Below are positions 22,310-29,571 of a stretch of 29,571 nucleotides of DNA, one piece after another. A program made the translations under genes and the position numbers. How positions within the stretch are numbered: the stretch's first letter is position 1; each line of letters starts with the position of its first letter. Below the pieces are notes generated by a model that did not search any database, was not told the DNA's origin, and saw nothing but the letters and a program-made list of their open reading frames with translations. This DNA is from Byssochlamys sp. IMV 00236 (taxonomy: Eukaryota; Ascomycota; Eurotiomycetes; Eurotiales; Thermoascaceae): assembly GCA_001931875.2 (NCBI GenBank), contig MSJH02000121.1, positions 1-29,571 of the forward strand, read 5' to 3'.

Positions 22310-23039
22310 AATACCGTTATTTAAAGATTATATGACAAAGATTTACTTTATGTAATCATTGTCTTGACATTAGAACCTCTTATTCAACTAAAAGTGTAGA
22401 ACAATTAAAGGTAGATGACTTGAAACTCTCCAAAGAACATCCATCATCACTACTTTCATGATGACAAACTCACTTGTGTACAGACTATTTATTTTGTTAA
22501 GACACTGTTCAACAAGAGCGCAAAGTATGTCTTTAGTATTTTCGAAATCTCAATCAGAGCATCATTCATACATTTGTTGTCTGTAGTAGTCGCTGTTTTT
22601 TGGGCAGACTTCACACAGTCCATCTCAGATTGAGATTAAATCAAGGTTTATGTCCTTTCTCCCTTCTTACACGGACGTGCAATTTTGAGGGAAACCCTTT
22701 GTTTCTAGTCCTCTTTTTTTTGTAAAAATGAGCACAAATCAGCATGGAATACTTACTACTTATGACGTGCCCAACATCACAAACATCACCAAACCAATCT
22801 CTTTCTCTTCATAATAGTTGGAAGCCACCATTCCTTATAAAAGTGCTCATAACAACACATGATCAAAAAAATGACCAAGACAAAGATCAGCACTCAACAG
22901 AGTTGCATCGATCATTATGTCAGATAAAACATTATATTTATTAAAAGAATATGAAAACATAACCATTGTGGTCATAGTATCTCGCCTTGGAGTGATTATT
23001 ACAAAGTAATATGAAAGAAGAATAAAAAATAGCATAAAG
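22310..23039. other. Intergenic stretch downstream of HRD1
   Basis: About 730 bp with no supportable gene. An imperfect inverted repeat pairs AATCTCAATC (near 22547) with GATTGAGATT (near 22628). The open frames here lack splice, homology or composition support. Confidence 0.6.
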
Positions 23040-23340
23040 CTGAAAAAAAGGGTGAGGAGAGCTGCATGAATCGGATCTTGAATGAGGTGATCGACATGGA
23101 GAGCTTGTATGACGAGAGGTGGAGAGGGCGACAGAGGCCGAGAGAGCAAGAGTGAAGGGCGACAGAGCGTGAGAGAAAGGTGAATTGATGGGCACAGATG
23201 ATACTGGCAAATGTTGGGTAAGTTAATGAGGCCTAAGCCGGGAAAGAGAGATGTATGTAGGGCACTAAGGCCAAGATAAATGTCCAGAAGGAGCAAAAGC
23301 TGCTATAGTAGCAGATAAAGTGGATTTGAGAGTTATGAGA
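23040..23340. repeat. GC-richer, purine-skewed segment beside the LINE, unidentified
   Basis: From about 23040 the plus strand becomes GA-rich and clearly richer in G+C than the flanks, then returns to AT-rich DNA after about 23340. Its base composition resembles the LINE rather than host intergenic DNA. It could be a degraded fragment of another repeat or of an older LINE 3' end. It lies beyond the A-tail of the LINE, so I do not count it as part of that copy. Confidence 0.3.
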
Positions 23341-24561
23341 CAAAAGGTTAGTAGCTATAAATGTGTGTACAAAGAGATAAATAATATATGAAATAATTGT
23401 TTTTGAATTTTTTTTGTGGTATTTTATAAACAGTAAAGTGAGAGTCTAAGAAGAGAGAAGAAGAGAGGAGAGAGTCACAGTTGGAGCTGGCTTGAGTTTG
23501 TCTAAGAATGATGACCCAGAGGTATCAGATGCTGCTGTTGAGAATTCTTCATCGGGTTGACATATTTGTTCGATTTCAAACAAGATGGCACAAATAACTG
23601 GCCACCAAGCAGACCAACGAGAGAGGAGAGAAGGAGAGTGTCGAACTGGAATCTTTCGAGGTAGCTGGTTCAACACGTAGTCCAGCGGATTAGGACGAGT
23701 GTTGAGAGCAACATTCAGACGTATCGCCATCCGAAGGCAGCTCAACAAATGTGCTCTGGAAGCGTGTGGGTGACCACAGCGACAAGCGATAGGACGGCCT
23801 GGTAGCCAACTCATACGCCACCTCAGAAGACGACTACGATCGTAGACGTTCATTGGTAACGTAAGGATTGGATCTACACAATGGTACGGACGACAAGCAG
23901 AGAGAAGGACAGGAGGATTTGCTTTCTGATAAAGCTTTGTGAGATTCTGAGTGCGATATGTTGCCACACCAAGACGAACATATGCAGAGCAGGTAAAGTA
24001 ACCAACGCGATCAGCTGTTGAAGCATGACCACCATTGAACGTTGGGTTAGACCATAGTGGGTTTGACGCCACTAAAGCTGGCCAACGAAAACGACTACGA
24101 GCAGGAGCATCTTGCACAAAGCGCAGAAGGAGAGAAAGGAAGGTATCTTCAGGGAGGAAGTGGACTCGGAGGATGAACTTGAACACCAAGATAGTGGCAC
24201 GTTCAGTCATGCTAGGTAGGTTGACCAAGTGTTTGAAGACACTGGTGGAGGATGTACGATGACCACCAAAGGCCATACGGAGACACTGGTCTTGAGTCTT
24301 TTCTAATAGAGTCAGCTGCTTGACCAGGAAGGTACAGATGCACAGACCGTACTCAAACTTGGGCCTGATAAAGGTAGTGTAGAGACGACTGGCAATAAGG
24401 CGAGAGGAGCTTGAAGATCGAACACCGATGGGCAAAAGAGTGGCACGCATGGCAGAGATAGCAGAGGCTATGTTCTTACGAATAAAAAAGTCAGTGACAA
24501 TCTTATCCTGTGGATTGAAATGAATGCCAAGATAAGCGAACGAAGGCTCTGTTGTATTCAG

Positions 24562-24866
24562 CTTTGTTATTATAAAAAGCAGTTAAGTCGATGACTTGCG
24601 AATTAGATTCTTTATTGAGAAGAGCTCAATATTATTAAATTAAATTTGTGTGAGTTTACTTGGGTAGAGAATCTATGCTATTTATATTATTGTCGTCACT
24701 GACATTATTTATGCTTATGTTATTATTGTTATACTAATAGCTACTATAGTTATTATTATTATTATAAGTTATTCTTATCAGATGTGATAAAGGAATGTAA
24801 AGTAAAATGTATGCTCTACTGTAAGATTATACTCGAGTTATTATAATGATTATCTCATCAAACACG
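24562..24866. mobile_element. 305-bp AT-rich insertion in LINE ORF2, 4-bp target duplication TCAG
   Basis: A very AT-rich block separates the reverse transcriptase from the C-terminal domain. It is bounded by TCAG at 24558-24561 and 24867-24870. Removing it with one TCAG restores GSLNTTEPSFAYLGI in frame. Its minus-strand ends read CGTGTTTGATGAG and TTATAATAACAAAG; TG...CA lies 2-3 bases inside each end, so a solo-LTR-like element is possible, but no clear terminal inverted repeat is visible. It has no coding capacity. Confidence 0.8.
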
Positions 24867-25792
24867 TCAGTGACCCGTAGAGTTTCATTCGACGTCCTCC
24901 ATTGTCACTAGGGCAGTTAAGCACGACACACTTGGCAGGATTCCACCTATAACCAAGTGACTGAGAGTGTTCTTCTGCTTTCTTGAGCAACCTCGGCATG
25001 ACCTCGGGAGCAGCAATCAAGACGACATCATCAGCATACAGCAAACAATTTATCCAGAGGCCACCGAACTCGCGTTGGGGCATGGTACTGTAATATCGTG
25101 CAGAGACAGGCAAGCGAATATCCCGAAGGACAGCTGGCAGAGAGTTGATGTAAATGGAGTAAAGGAAAGGAGAGAGGATTGAACCTTGTAGTACACCAGT
25201 GCGAGGACGAAACGGAGGTGAGGCATAACCACCAAGTAAGACCTCTATACTTACCTGATCGAATAGACACTGAAGGATACCAAGCATGGGTTCAGAGACA
25301 TGTGTCTCAAGAGCACGCCATACAATAGCACGGTCAACCGTGTCATAGGCCGACTTGATATCCAAAAAGGCAAGGACAGGAGGTTCACCGGAGTGGTCGA
25401 TAGTGTGTTGTCGGCACAGCTCATGCAAGCACAAGGCTTGATCGAGCGCACTACGATGATGTCGAAACCCACCTTGGACAGGATCAAGTGGTGGAGCGGT
25501 AGATTCCAGCTCCTGTTGCAAACACAACTCAAACAGCTTTCGCATGATCGAGGTGAGTGAGATAGGTCGATAATTACCTGGGTCTAAGGCTTCTCCTTTT
25601 TTGTAAATAGGGACCACTTGCGCAGTACACCAGTCAGAAGGAATAACTGACCACTTCCAACAGAGTTGAAAGAGGAGAGTGATGGTTGGAATGACCTCAT
25701 CCGCGATCGGCAACAGCATTTCAGTACGAAGATGGTCGACACCAGGGGCTTTGCGTCTGGAGAGACGTTTCAACAAAGCATAGTGGACTGTA

Positions 25793-26079
25793 GGAGGTCA
25801 TCCACTACCCTTCCAAGTTTGCACATCCACTGGGTTATACCGCGACTAGTAGATCAAGGAGTAGTATAGGGGACCATGGGAAGGCAGAAGGGGTGACTAA
25901 CCACGAGAAGGATATGTAAGACTACATGACAAGAAGGATATCCAGGAAAGACAGCGTTGTCCAGGTTGGAGGGGTATGGTCATGGAGGTGAGAGGCTTTT
26001 AAAAGACCAAGGTAAGGACAGGTGGGTGAGTCATGGGTCATCCAGCTGTGGGTGTCTCTGCTTACCCTACACCCACTCC
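25793..26079 (+). mobile_element. 287-bp short element, copy A, 3-bp target duplication GTA
   Basis: The exact reverse complement of copy B except for one base (25972 G against A). It is flanked by GTA (25790-25792 and 26080-26082). Excision with one GTA joins the linker to the reverse transcriptase in frame (ITTSTVHYALLKRL). Ends are GGAGGTCATCC and ACCCACTCC, giving only a 4-bp terminal inverted repeat GGAG/CTCC. No open frame or A-tail. Best read as a non-autonomous DNA transposon (MITE-like) of unknown superfamily. Confidence 0.9.
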
Positions 26080-26690
26080 GTACTGGTCGTTATGGGACAG
26101 CTGGCTTCATCTATGGGATGAGGACCTGTGGGGATGGGAGGAGCAGAATAGCGCATGTCAGGTAGGTTTGCACCAGAGAACACCTGTTGGAGATGTCTCG
26201 CCATGACGGAAGCAGCAACACGAGAACCCTCGGGATGAGAGAATTGCGGTTGAACGACTCGGTTGCGCCTAATCCTACTGACAATGGAATTAGTATCAGC
26301 AAGAGGACCATATGACAACTTGTGACAAAACTGTTTCCAAGTGAAGCGACATCGACGACGAAGTTCAGACTTGTGCCGCGAGCATGCCAAAGTATAGTCG
26401 GTCCACCTTGCAGCTTTACTGGGGCCAGAGGCTCGTTTCCAAGCTCTTCTACAGAATTCACGATGGTCAAACGCGGTCTGCAGATCGGCTGTCCAGAACC
26501 AAGCATGGTGACGACTGTGAGGGCTCTTGCGTCCAACGGACTGATCCAAACTAGACTGGATAATTGCAGTGAACTCAAGAGTCAGTGCATCAAGATCAGG
26601 ACGTACAGAGGTGTAAACACCATCTGCAGAGGTATATTCTTGAAGCAACTGATGGAACGGCTGTATCTTATCTTTAAACAATTGCACATA

Positions 26691-26977
26691 GGAGTGGGTG
26701 TAGGGTAAGCAGAGACACCCACAGCTGGATGACCCATGACTCACCCACCTGTCCTTACCTTGGTCTTTTAAAAGCCTCTCACCTCCATGACCATACCTCT
26801 CCAACCTGGACAACGCTGTCTTTCCTGGATATCCTTCTTGTCATGTAGTCTTACATATCCTTCTCGTGGTTAGTCACCCCTTCTGCCTTCCCATGGTCCC
26901 CTATACTACTCCTTGATCTACTAGTCGCGGTATAACCCAGTGGATGTGCAAACTTGGAAGGGTAGTGGATGACCTCC
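26691..26977 (-). mobile_element. 287-bp short element, copy B, 3-bp target duplication ATA
   Basis: Same element as copy A, inserted in the opposite direction and flanked by ATA (26688-26690 and 26978-26980). Excision restores DDDCTYVQLFKDKIQPF in frame between endonuclease and linker. In its present state the ORF2 frame runs into the element and stops after about 18 foreign residues. Different target triplets (ATA, GTA; RTA) show two separate insertion events. Confidence 0.9.
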
Positions 26978-27822
26978 ATAGGTACAATCGTCGTCCGATA
27001 ATCTACTGAGGTTCCAAAGCAGACGAGGATGACTGGGTGAGTCAGGAGGAGGAGGAGGCACAAGACAAGAAAGAGTCAGAGGACTATGATCAGACCCGAG
27101 AGCAAGATCGTCATGAACCCTTAATTGAGCGTTGTGCACATCTTGAGTGCTAAGGAAAAGGTCAATAACACTATGAAAATGTCGGCCTGTCATGGAGCTG
27201 AATCGTGTGTGCGAATAGTACGTGGGTATTCCGAACGCAAGTTCAGAATTCCAACAACGTAAGCCATTCTCGACGATCCAGTTGTTCAGAGCAGTGCCAC
27301 GAGGGGTGGTGCGAGTATCACCAAGCAGCTCACGGTGTCGAGCGTTAAAGTCACCGCAGATGATGGTGTTGTGTTGAGAGGGGTGTGTTTGTACGGGTAG
27401 ATTGTCAAGTACTTCAGTAGCTTCATCGACTGAGAGTGCTGGGGGCAGGTAGACACAGTGAATCAACATGTTGGAGACTTGACAGGTGAGGGCATAAGGA
27501 GAGGTGGAAGGAAAATGAGTGACTTCATAAGGACAATCTGGGTGGACCAAGAGACTGATGCCCATTTCACCACGGAAGGTGTTGTCGACTGGTACTGCAT
27601 ATGTATGATACTGTTTCCAATTGGTGAGATACCTCAACGGTGACAAAAGCCACGTCTCGGTGAGAAACAGTAAATGAGAGAAAGGAAGGGAGTTAGTAAT
27701 GGCCTCAATGGTGTGGCGAGCACAACCATTGGAATTCCATGATGTCATAAAGAGCATATTGTTTGGAATGGAGGAAGGAGAGGAAGGGGAGTATATATAG
27801 GTGTTATTATTATTTACCTGAC

Positions 27823-29091
27823 TCATAAGAGTTCTTCAACTGGTTCACCAGCACCAGTAGGAGAAGGTTGGTCTTGAGGGGCAATGTCCATCATAGTGGT
27901 GTCTACTGAAGGAGCATTGGTGATGGTGGTGGTGGTGGTGGTTGCTGTGCGAAGAGGTCGGGCCTGGTGCAAGGCTTCTTCAAGCTGGTCTTGGGATATC
28001 CATGACTTGCTAAGGAAGAAACGAGCGACAGAGGGACGAACTTCCACACGGACACGGCCTAGGGCACGGACGAGAGAGGCGTTGTGAATTTCACAGATCT
28101 TGGCATGTCGTTCGACATCTGTGAGATTAGCAAACTTGGCATCGCGAAGATTTGCTGGGTCACGAGGGTTGAATTCCTCTAAAGGCTTGATGCCTGCCTT
28201 GTTGAGCGTGGTTAGGGCGTAGTCCACGTAGTCATTGTGGACCAAGATGGCAACCACACGACTGGTGGGATAGTAGAGGTGGAGGATGCGTGAATTCTCC
28301 AAACGTAATTTGGCAAGCTTGCCACGAGCACTGGAGATAGGTTCGCGGAAGCGGCAAGGGAGGTAGATGTATTGGTACCCGTGGGTACCAGAGACAGGAG
28401 TGAATGTACGTGCCACCACTTGAAGTTGTCGTGTGGATAACGCCTTGCGAGGGCGAGTGGTGGAAGGCTTGGGCGCGGGAGGAGTGGCTTTCTTTCCTTT
28501 TAAGGCGGCTGCCTTATAGGGAGCAGGAGTAGCGGTTGGTTGAGGAGCAGGAGGGGCAGGCTTGGCGGTAGGTGTAGCAGTGGTTGTTTTCCACTTAGAA
28601 GCCTCTGTACCAACGCGAGACTTGGGTTGTTGTTGTTGCTTGGTTTGAGTTGCCTCAAGCTCAGCGATACGTGTCTGAGCAGCAGTGAGCTCCTCTCTCA
28701 GACGTTGGTTCTCCTGAACCAAAGACTCCACATGCAGAAGCCTGGCCTGGAATGGTCGGAACCAGTCCGGGACGGAAGAAGGCAAACCGAAGTCAAGTGG
28801 ATGGTCCACTGTGAGCGCGGGAGATTGTTGGTTGGGCTGTTGAGTGGGCCCAAAGTCGAAGGTGGTGGCGATAGGGTTCATGATAAAGTCAATGTTGTGT
28901 GACTTTATCTTACGGTGGGGACGGCTCACTTGGTCGAAGGGTTGGAGTTGCGGTGAGCGGTCGGAGAGGGTGCGCTTAGTGGAGGCGGTAGAGGGGGACG
29001 AGGATATGGGTTCCTGGTTATTGATTTTGCTGTGGGTTGTAGTCTCTGATGGAATCTTTGAAACTGGATTACTTGATGGTTTTTGGGACAA
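27823..29091 (-). CDS. LINE ORF1, RNA-binding/chaperone-type protein
   Basis: Open frame of 422 codons with no interruption. The first 100 residues are Ser/Thr/Pro-rich; about 105-150 form a coiled coil (HVESLVQENQRLREELTAAQ), suitable for oligomerisation. A Pro/Ala/Thr/Lys-rich linker follows. The C-terminal half holds a compact domain with IYLPCRFREPISSARGKL, SRILHLYYPTSRVVAILVHN and DVERHAKICEIHNASLVRAL, seen in ORF1 of other fungal LINEs as I recall; I see no CCHC zinc knuckle. The expected role is to bind LINE RNA in a ribonucleoprotein. The stop TGA overlaps the ORF2 start in ATGA, so ORF2 probably depends on termination-reinitiation. The start at 29091 leaves at most about 147 nt for the 5' UTR before the tRNA gene. 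Confidence 0.85.
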   Translation of the reverse strand: MSQKPSSNPVSKIPSETTTHSKINNQEPISSSPSTASTKRTLSDRSPQLQPFDQVSRPHRKIKSHNIDFIMNPIATTFDFGPTQQPNQQSPALTVDHPLDFGLPSSVPDWFRPFQARLLHVESLVQENQRLREELTAAQTRIAELEATQTKQQQQPKSRVGTEASKWKTTTATPTAKPAPPAPQPTATPAPYKAAALKGKKATPPAPKPSTTRPRKALSTRQLQVVARTFTPVSGTHGYQYIYLPCRFREPISSARGKLAKLRLENSRILHLYYPTSRVVAILVHNDYVDYALTTLNKAGIKPLEEFNPRDPANLRDAKFANLTDVERHAKICEIHNASLVRALGRVRVEVRPSVARFFLSKSWISQDQLEEALHQARPLRTATTTTTTITNAPSVDTTMMDIAPQDQPSPTGAGEPVEELL

Positions 29092-29238
29092 AGAAGTTGA
29101 GGTAGATGGATTAATGTTGTTTGTTGATAGATGTATCGAACTAATGACGGATTAATAGTTGTACTTGCAAGTAGTGTATACGGATGATTGTTTAGACGAA
29201 CGGAAGTTGGTGTAACTATCAGAAACACGAAAAAAGGT

Positions 29239-29320
29239 GTCACTATGTCCGAGTGGTTAAGGAGTGTGACTAGAAATCACATGGGCTCTGCCCGCACAGG
29301 TTCAAATCCTGTTGGTGACG
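29239..29320 (+). tRNA. tRNA-Ser, anticodon AGA
   Basis: An 82-nt type II tRNA. Acceptor stem GTCACTA (29239-29245) pairs with TGGTGAC (29313-29319) with one G-T wobble; discriminator G at 29320. The A box reads TGTCCGAGTGG and the B box GGTTCAAATCC (29299-29309). Anticodon stem TGTGA/TCACA closes the loop CTAGAAA, with anticodon AGA at 29272-29274, reading UCU (and UCC/UCA after inosine modification). The long variable arm GGGCTCTGCCC is diagnostic for Ser/Leu. CCA is not encoded and there is no intron. The first TTTT downstream is about 50 nt away, farther than usual for polymerase III. Confidence 0.95.
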
Positions 29321-29571
29321 TAATTATATATATATATATCTTGCCGATATCTTTAAGAAGTTGTCGTATATTTTATGCTCATTTTGAATAATGTTACTGT
29401 AACCTTTTGAACGAATTTGGCAGCTATATGCCACTGTAACGAAAGCGGAGTTGAAACTGATGAATTTCGTGACCCGTACGAAGTTCATGCCCCACATGAA
29501 GTTCAATCAAACCAACCTTAATATTTTTAGTATAAATATGTTTAATATTTTCAAATAAATCAATCAGTTCA
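29321..29571. other. Region after the tRNA with short direct repeats
   Basis: An (AT)n run follows the tRNA (about 29325-29339). Near 29465-29510 a degenerate unit repeats with about 17-20 bp spacing (GAATTTCGTG, GAAGTTCATG, GAAGTTCAAT). No gene is visible. Confidence 0.5.

Larger units (their letters stand above)
23446..27826 (-). pseudogene. LINE ORF2 (endonuclease-reverse transcriptase), broken by three insertions
   Basis: Segments in order: 27826-26978 with the endonuclease (TETWLLS, ICGDFNARHREL, LGSDHSPLTLS: catalytic Asp/His visible); 26690-26080 linker; 25792-24867 with the reverse transcriptase (RRKAPGVDHLRTEM, YRPISLTSI, LDIKSAYDTVDRAI, TGVLQGSILSPFLYSIYIN, LLYADDVVLI, YADD at 25027-25038); 24561-23446 C-terminal domain with CRCGHPHASRAHLLSC, the Cys-His motif typical of LINE ORF2 tails. 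If each insertion and one copy of its target duplication is removed, 3492 nt remain in one frame (1163 aa), with junction codons in phase at all three sites. As it stands, stops and frame changes in the inserts end translation after the endonuclease, so this copy should be inactive. The catalytic motifs are otherwise intact, suggesting recent insertion. Confidence 0.93.
23408..29186 (-). mobile_element. Non-LTR retrotransposon (LINE) with ORF1 and ORF2
   Basis: Two overlapping minus-strand ORFs (ORF1 27823-29091, ORF2 27826-23446), a short 3' UTR and an A-run (T8 at 23408-23415) mark a LINE. There are no terminal repeats. ORF2 has an N-terminal AP-type endonuclease and a reverse transcriptase with YADD, so this is an APE-type clade; I see no RNase H domain. 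The 5' boundary is uncertain. A 7-bp ATTGTTT occurs at 23396-23402 and at 29187-29193 and could be the target-site duplication, which would put the 5' end near 29186, but 7 AT-rich bases are weak evidence. The layout fits the Mucoromycota LINE1 elements (Grem-LINE1) reported in pericentromeres of Mucor; membership is a hypothesis. Three later insertions break ORF2. Confidence 0.9.

Noticed and set aside
22847..23296. 149-codon minus-strand frame beside the LINE
   Set aside because: Composition-driven open frame across a boundary between AT-rich and GC-rich DNA, without motifs.
24562..24866. Solo LTR called outright
   Set aside because: TG...CA can be placed, but the matching direct repeat (TCAG) lies 2-3 bases outside it and no paired LTR is in the window. 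Kept as an unclassified insertion.
25793..26079. Introner-like or spliceable intron
   Set aside because: The element ends are GGAG...CTCC without GT-AG at the boundaries, and the two copies lie in opposite orientation to the ORF.
25793..26977. One transposon with 287-bp terminal inverted repeats and a 611-bp core
   Set aside because: The core is LINE ORF2 sequence in the same direction and frame as its flanks, and each arm has its own target duplication. Two separate insertions explain this; a single long-TIR element does not.
28844..29155. Plus-strand frames across the LINE ORF1 region
   Set aside because: Shadows of the GC-rich minus-strand ORF1; no independent evidence.

Overview
This window is nuclear DNA of a fungus, most likely a Mucoromycota species (Mucorales such as Mucor or its relatives). 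The evidence is genes split by many 41-70 nt introns, full sets of fungal orthologues (Drs2, Psa1/GMPPB, GMPPA, Aurora, Cch1, Hrd1), AT-rich gaps, T/CT-rich tracts just before start codons, and a LINE with the layout common in this phylum. I assigned exons by hand from splice signals and reading phase. Each of the six complete multi-exon host genes gives a coding length that is an exact multiple of three.

Layout: 1-294, first exon of a GMPPA-type gene (-), cut by the window edge. About 560-1030, a decayed relic (+) of a repeat family that I think is Fanzor/TnpB-like. 1129-5622, DRS2-type phospholipid flippase (-, 13 exons, 1283 aa). 5623-6933, gene-free divergent promoter. 6934-8244, mannose-1-phosphate guanylyltransferase GMPPB/PSA1 (+, 363 aa). 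8273-9714, Aurora kinase (-, 375 aa), tail-to-tail with GMPPB, 28 bp between stops. 10178-10415, a small secreted cysteine-containing protein (+, 64 aa, two exons). 10600-11768, mitochondrial-type 3-hydroxyacyl-CoA dehydrogenase (-, 310 aa). 12145-19675, Cch1-type voltage-gated calcium channel alpha subunit (-, 20 exons, about 2169 aa). 20141-22272, ERAD E3 ligase Hrd1 (+, about 590 aa). About 23408-29190, a non-LTR retrotransposon (-) with overlapping ORF1 and ORF2. 29239-29320, tRNA-Ser(AGA) (+).

The most unusual part is the retrotransposon. ORF2 is broken by three later insertions. Two are copies of the same 287-bp element in opposite orientations, with one mismatch between them; each has its own 3-bp target duplication (GTA, ATA). 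The third is a 305-bp AT-rich element with a 4-bp duplication (TCAG). Removing the three, with one target copy each, leaves one uninterrupted 1163-codon frame carrying an AP-type endonuclease, a YADD reverse transcriptase and a C-terminal Cys-His motif. The inverted 287-bp pair could also fold into a long double-stranded RNA if transcribed.

Functional themes among host genes: GMPPA and GMPPB (GDP-mannose supply and its regulation) flank DRS2 (late-Golgi membrane asymmetry); Hrd1 (ER quality control) shares a 465-bp divergent promoter region with the calcium channel. Possible regulatory sites are E2F/MCB-type motifs before Aurora and an ACGTGG-core motif before Hrd1.
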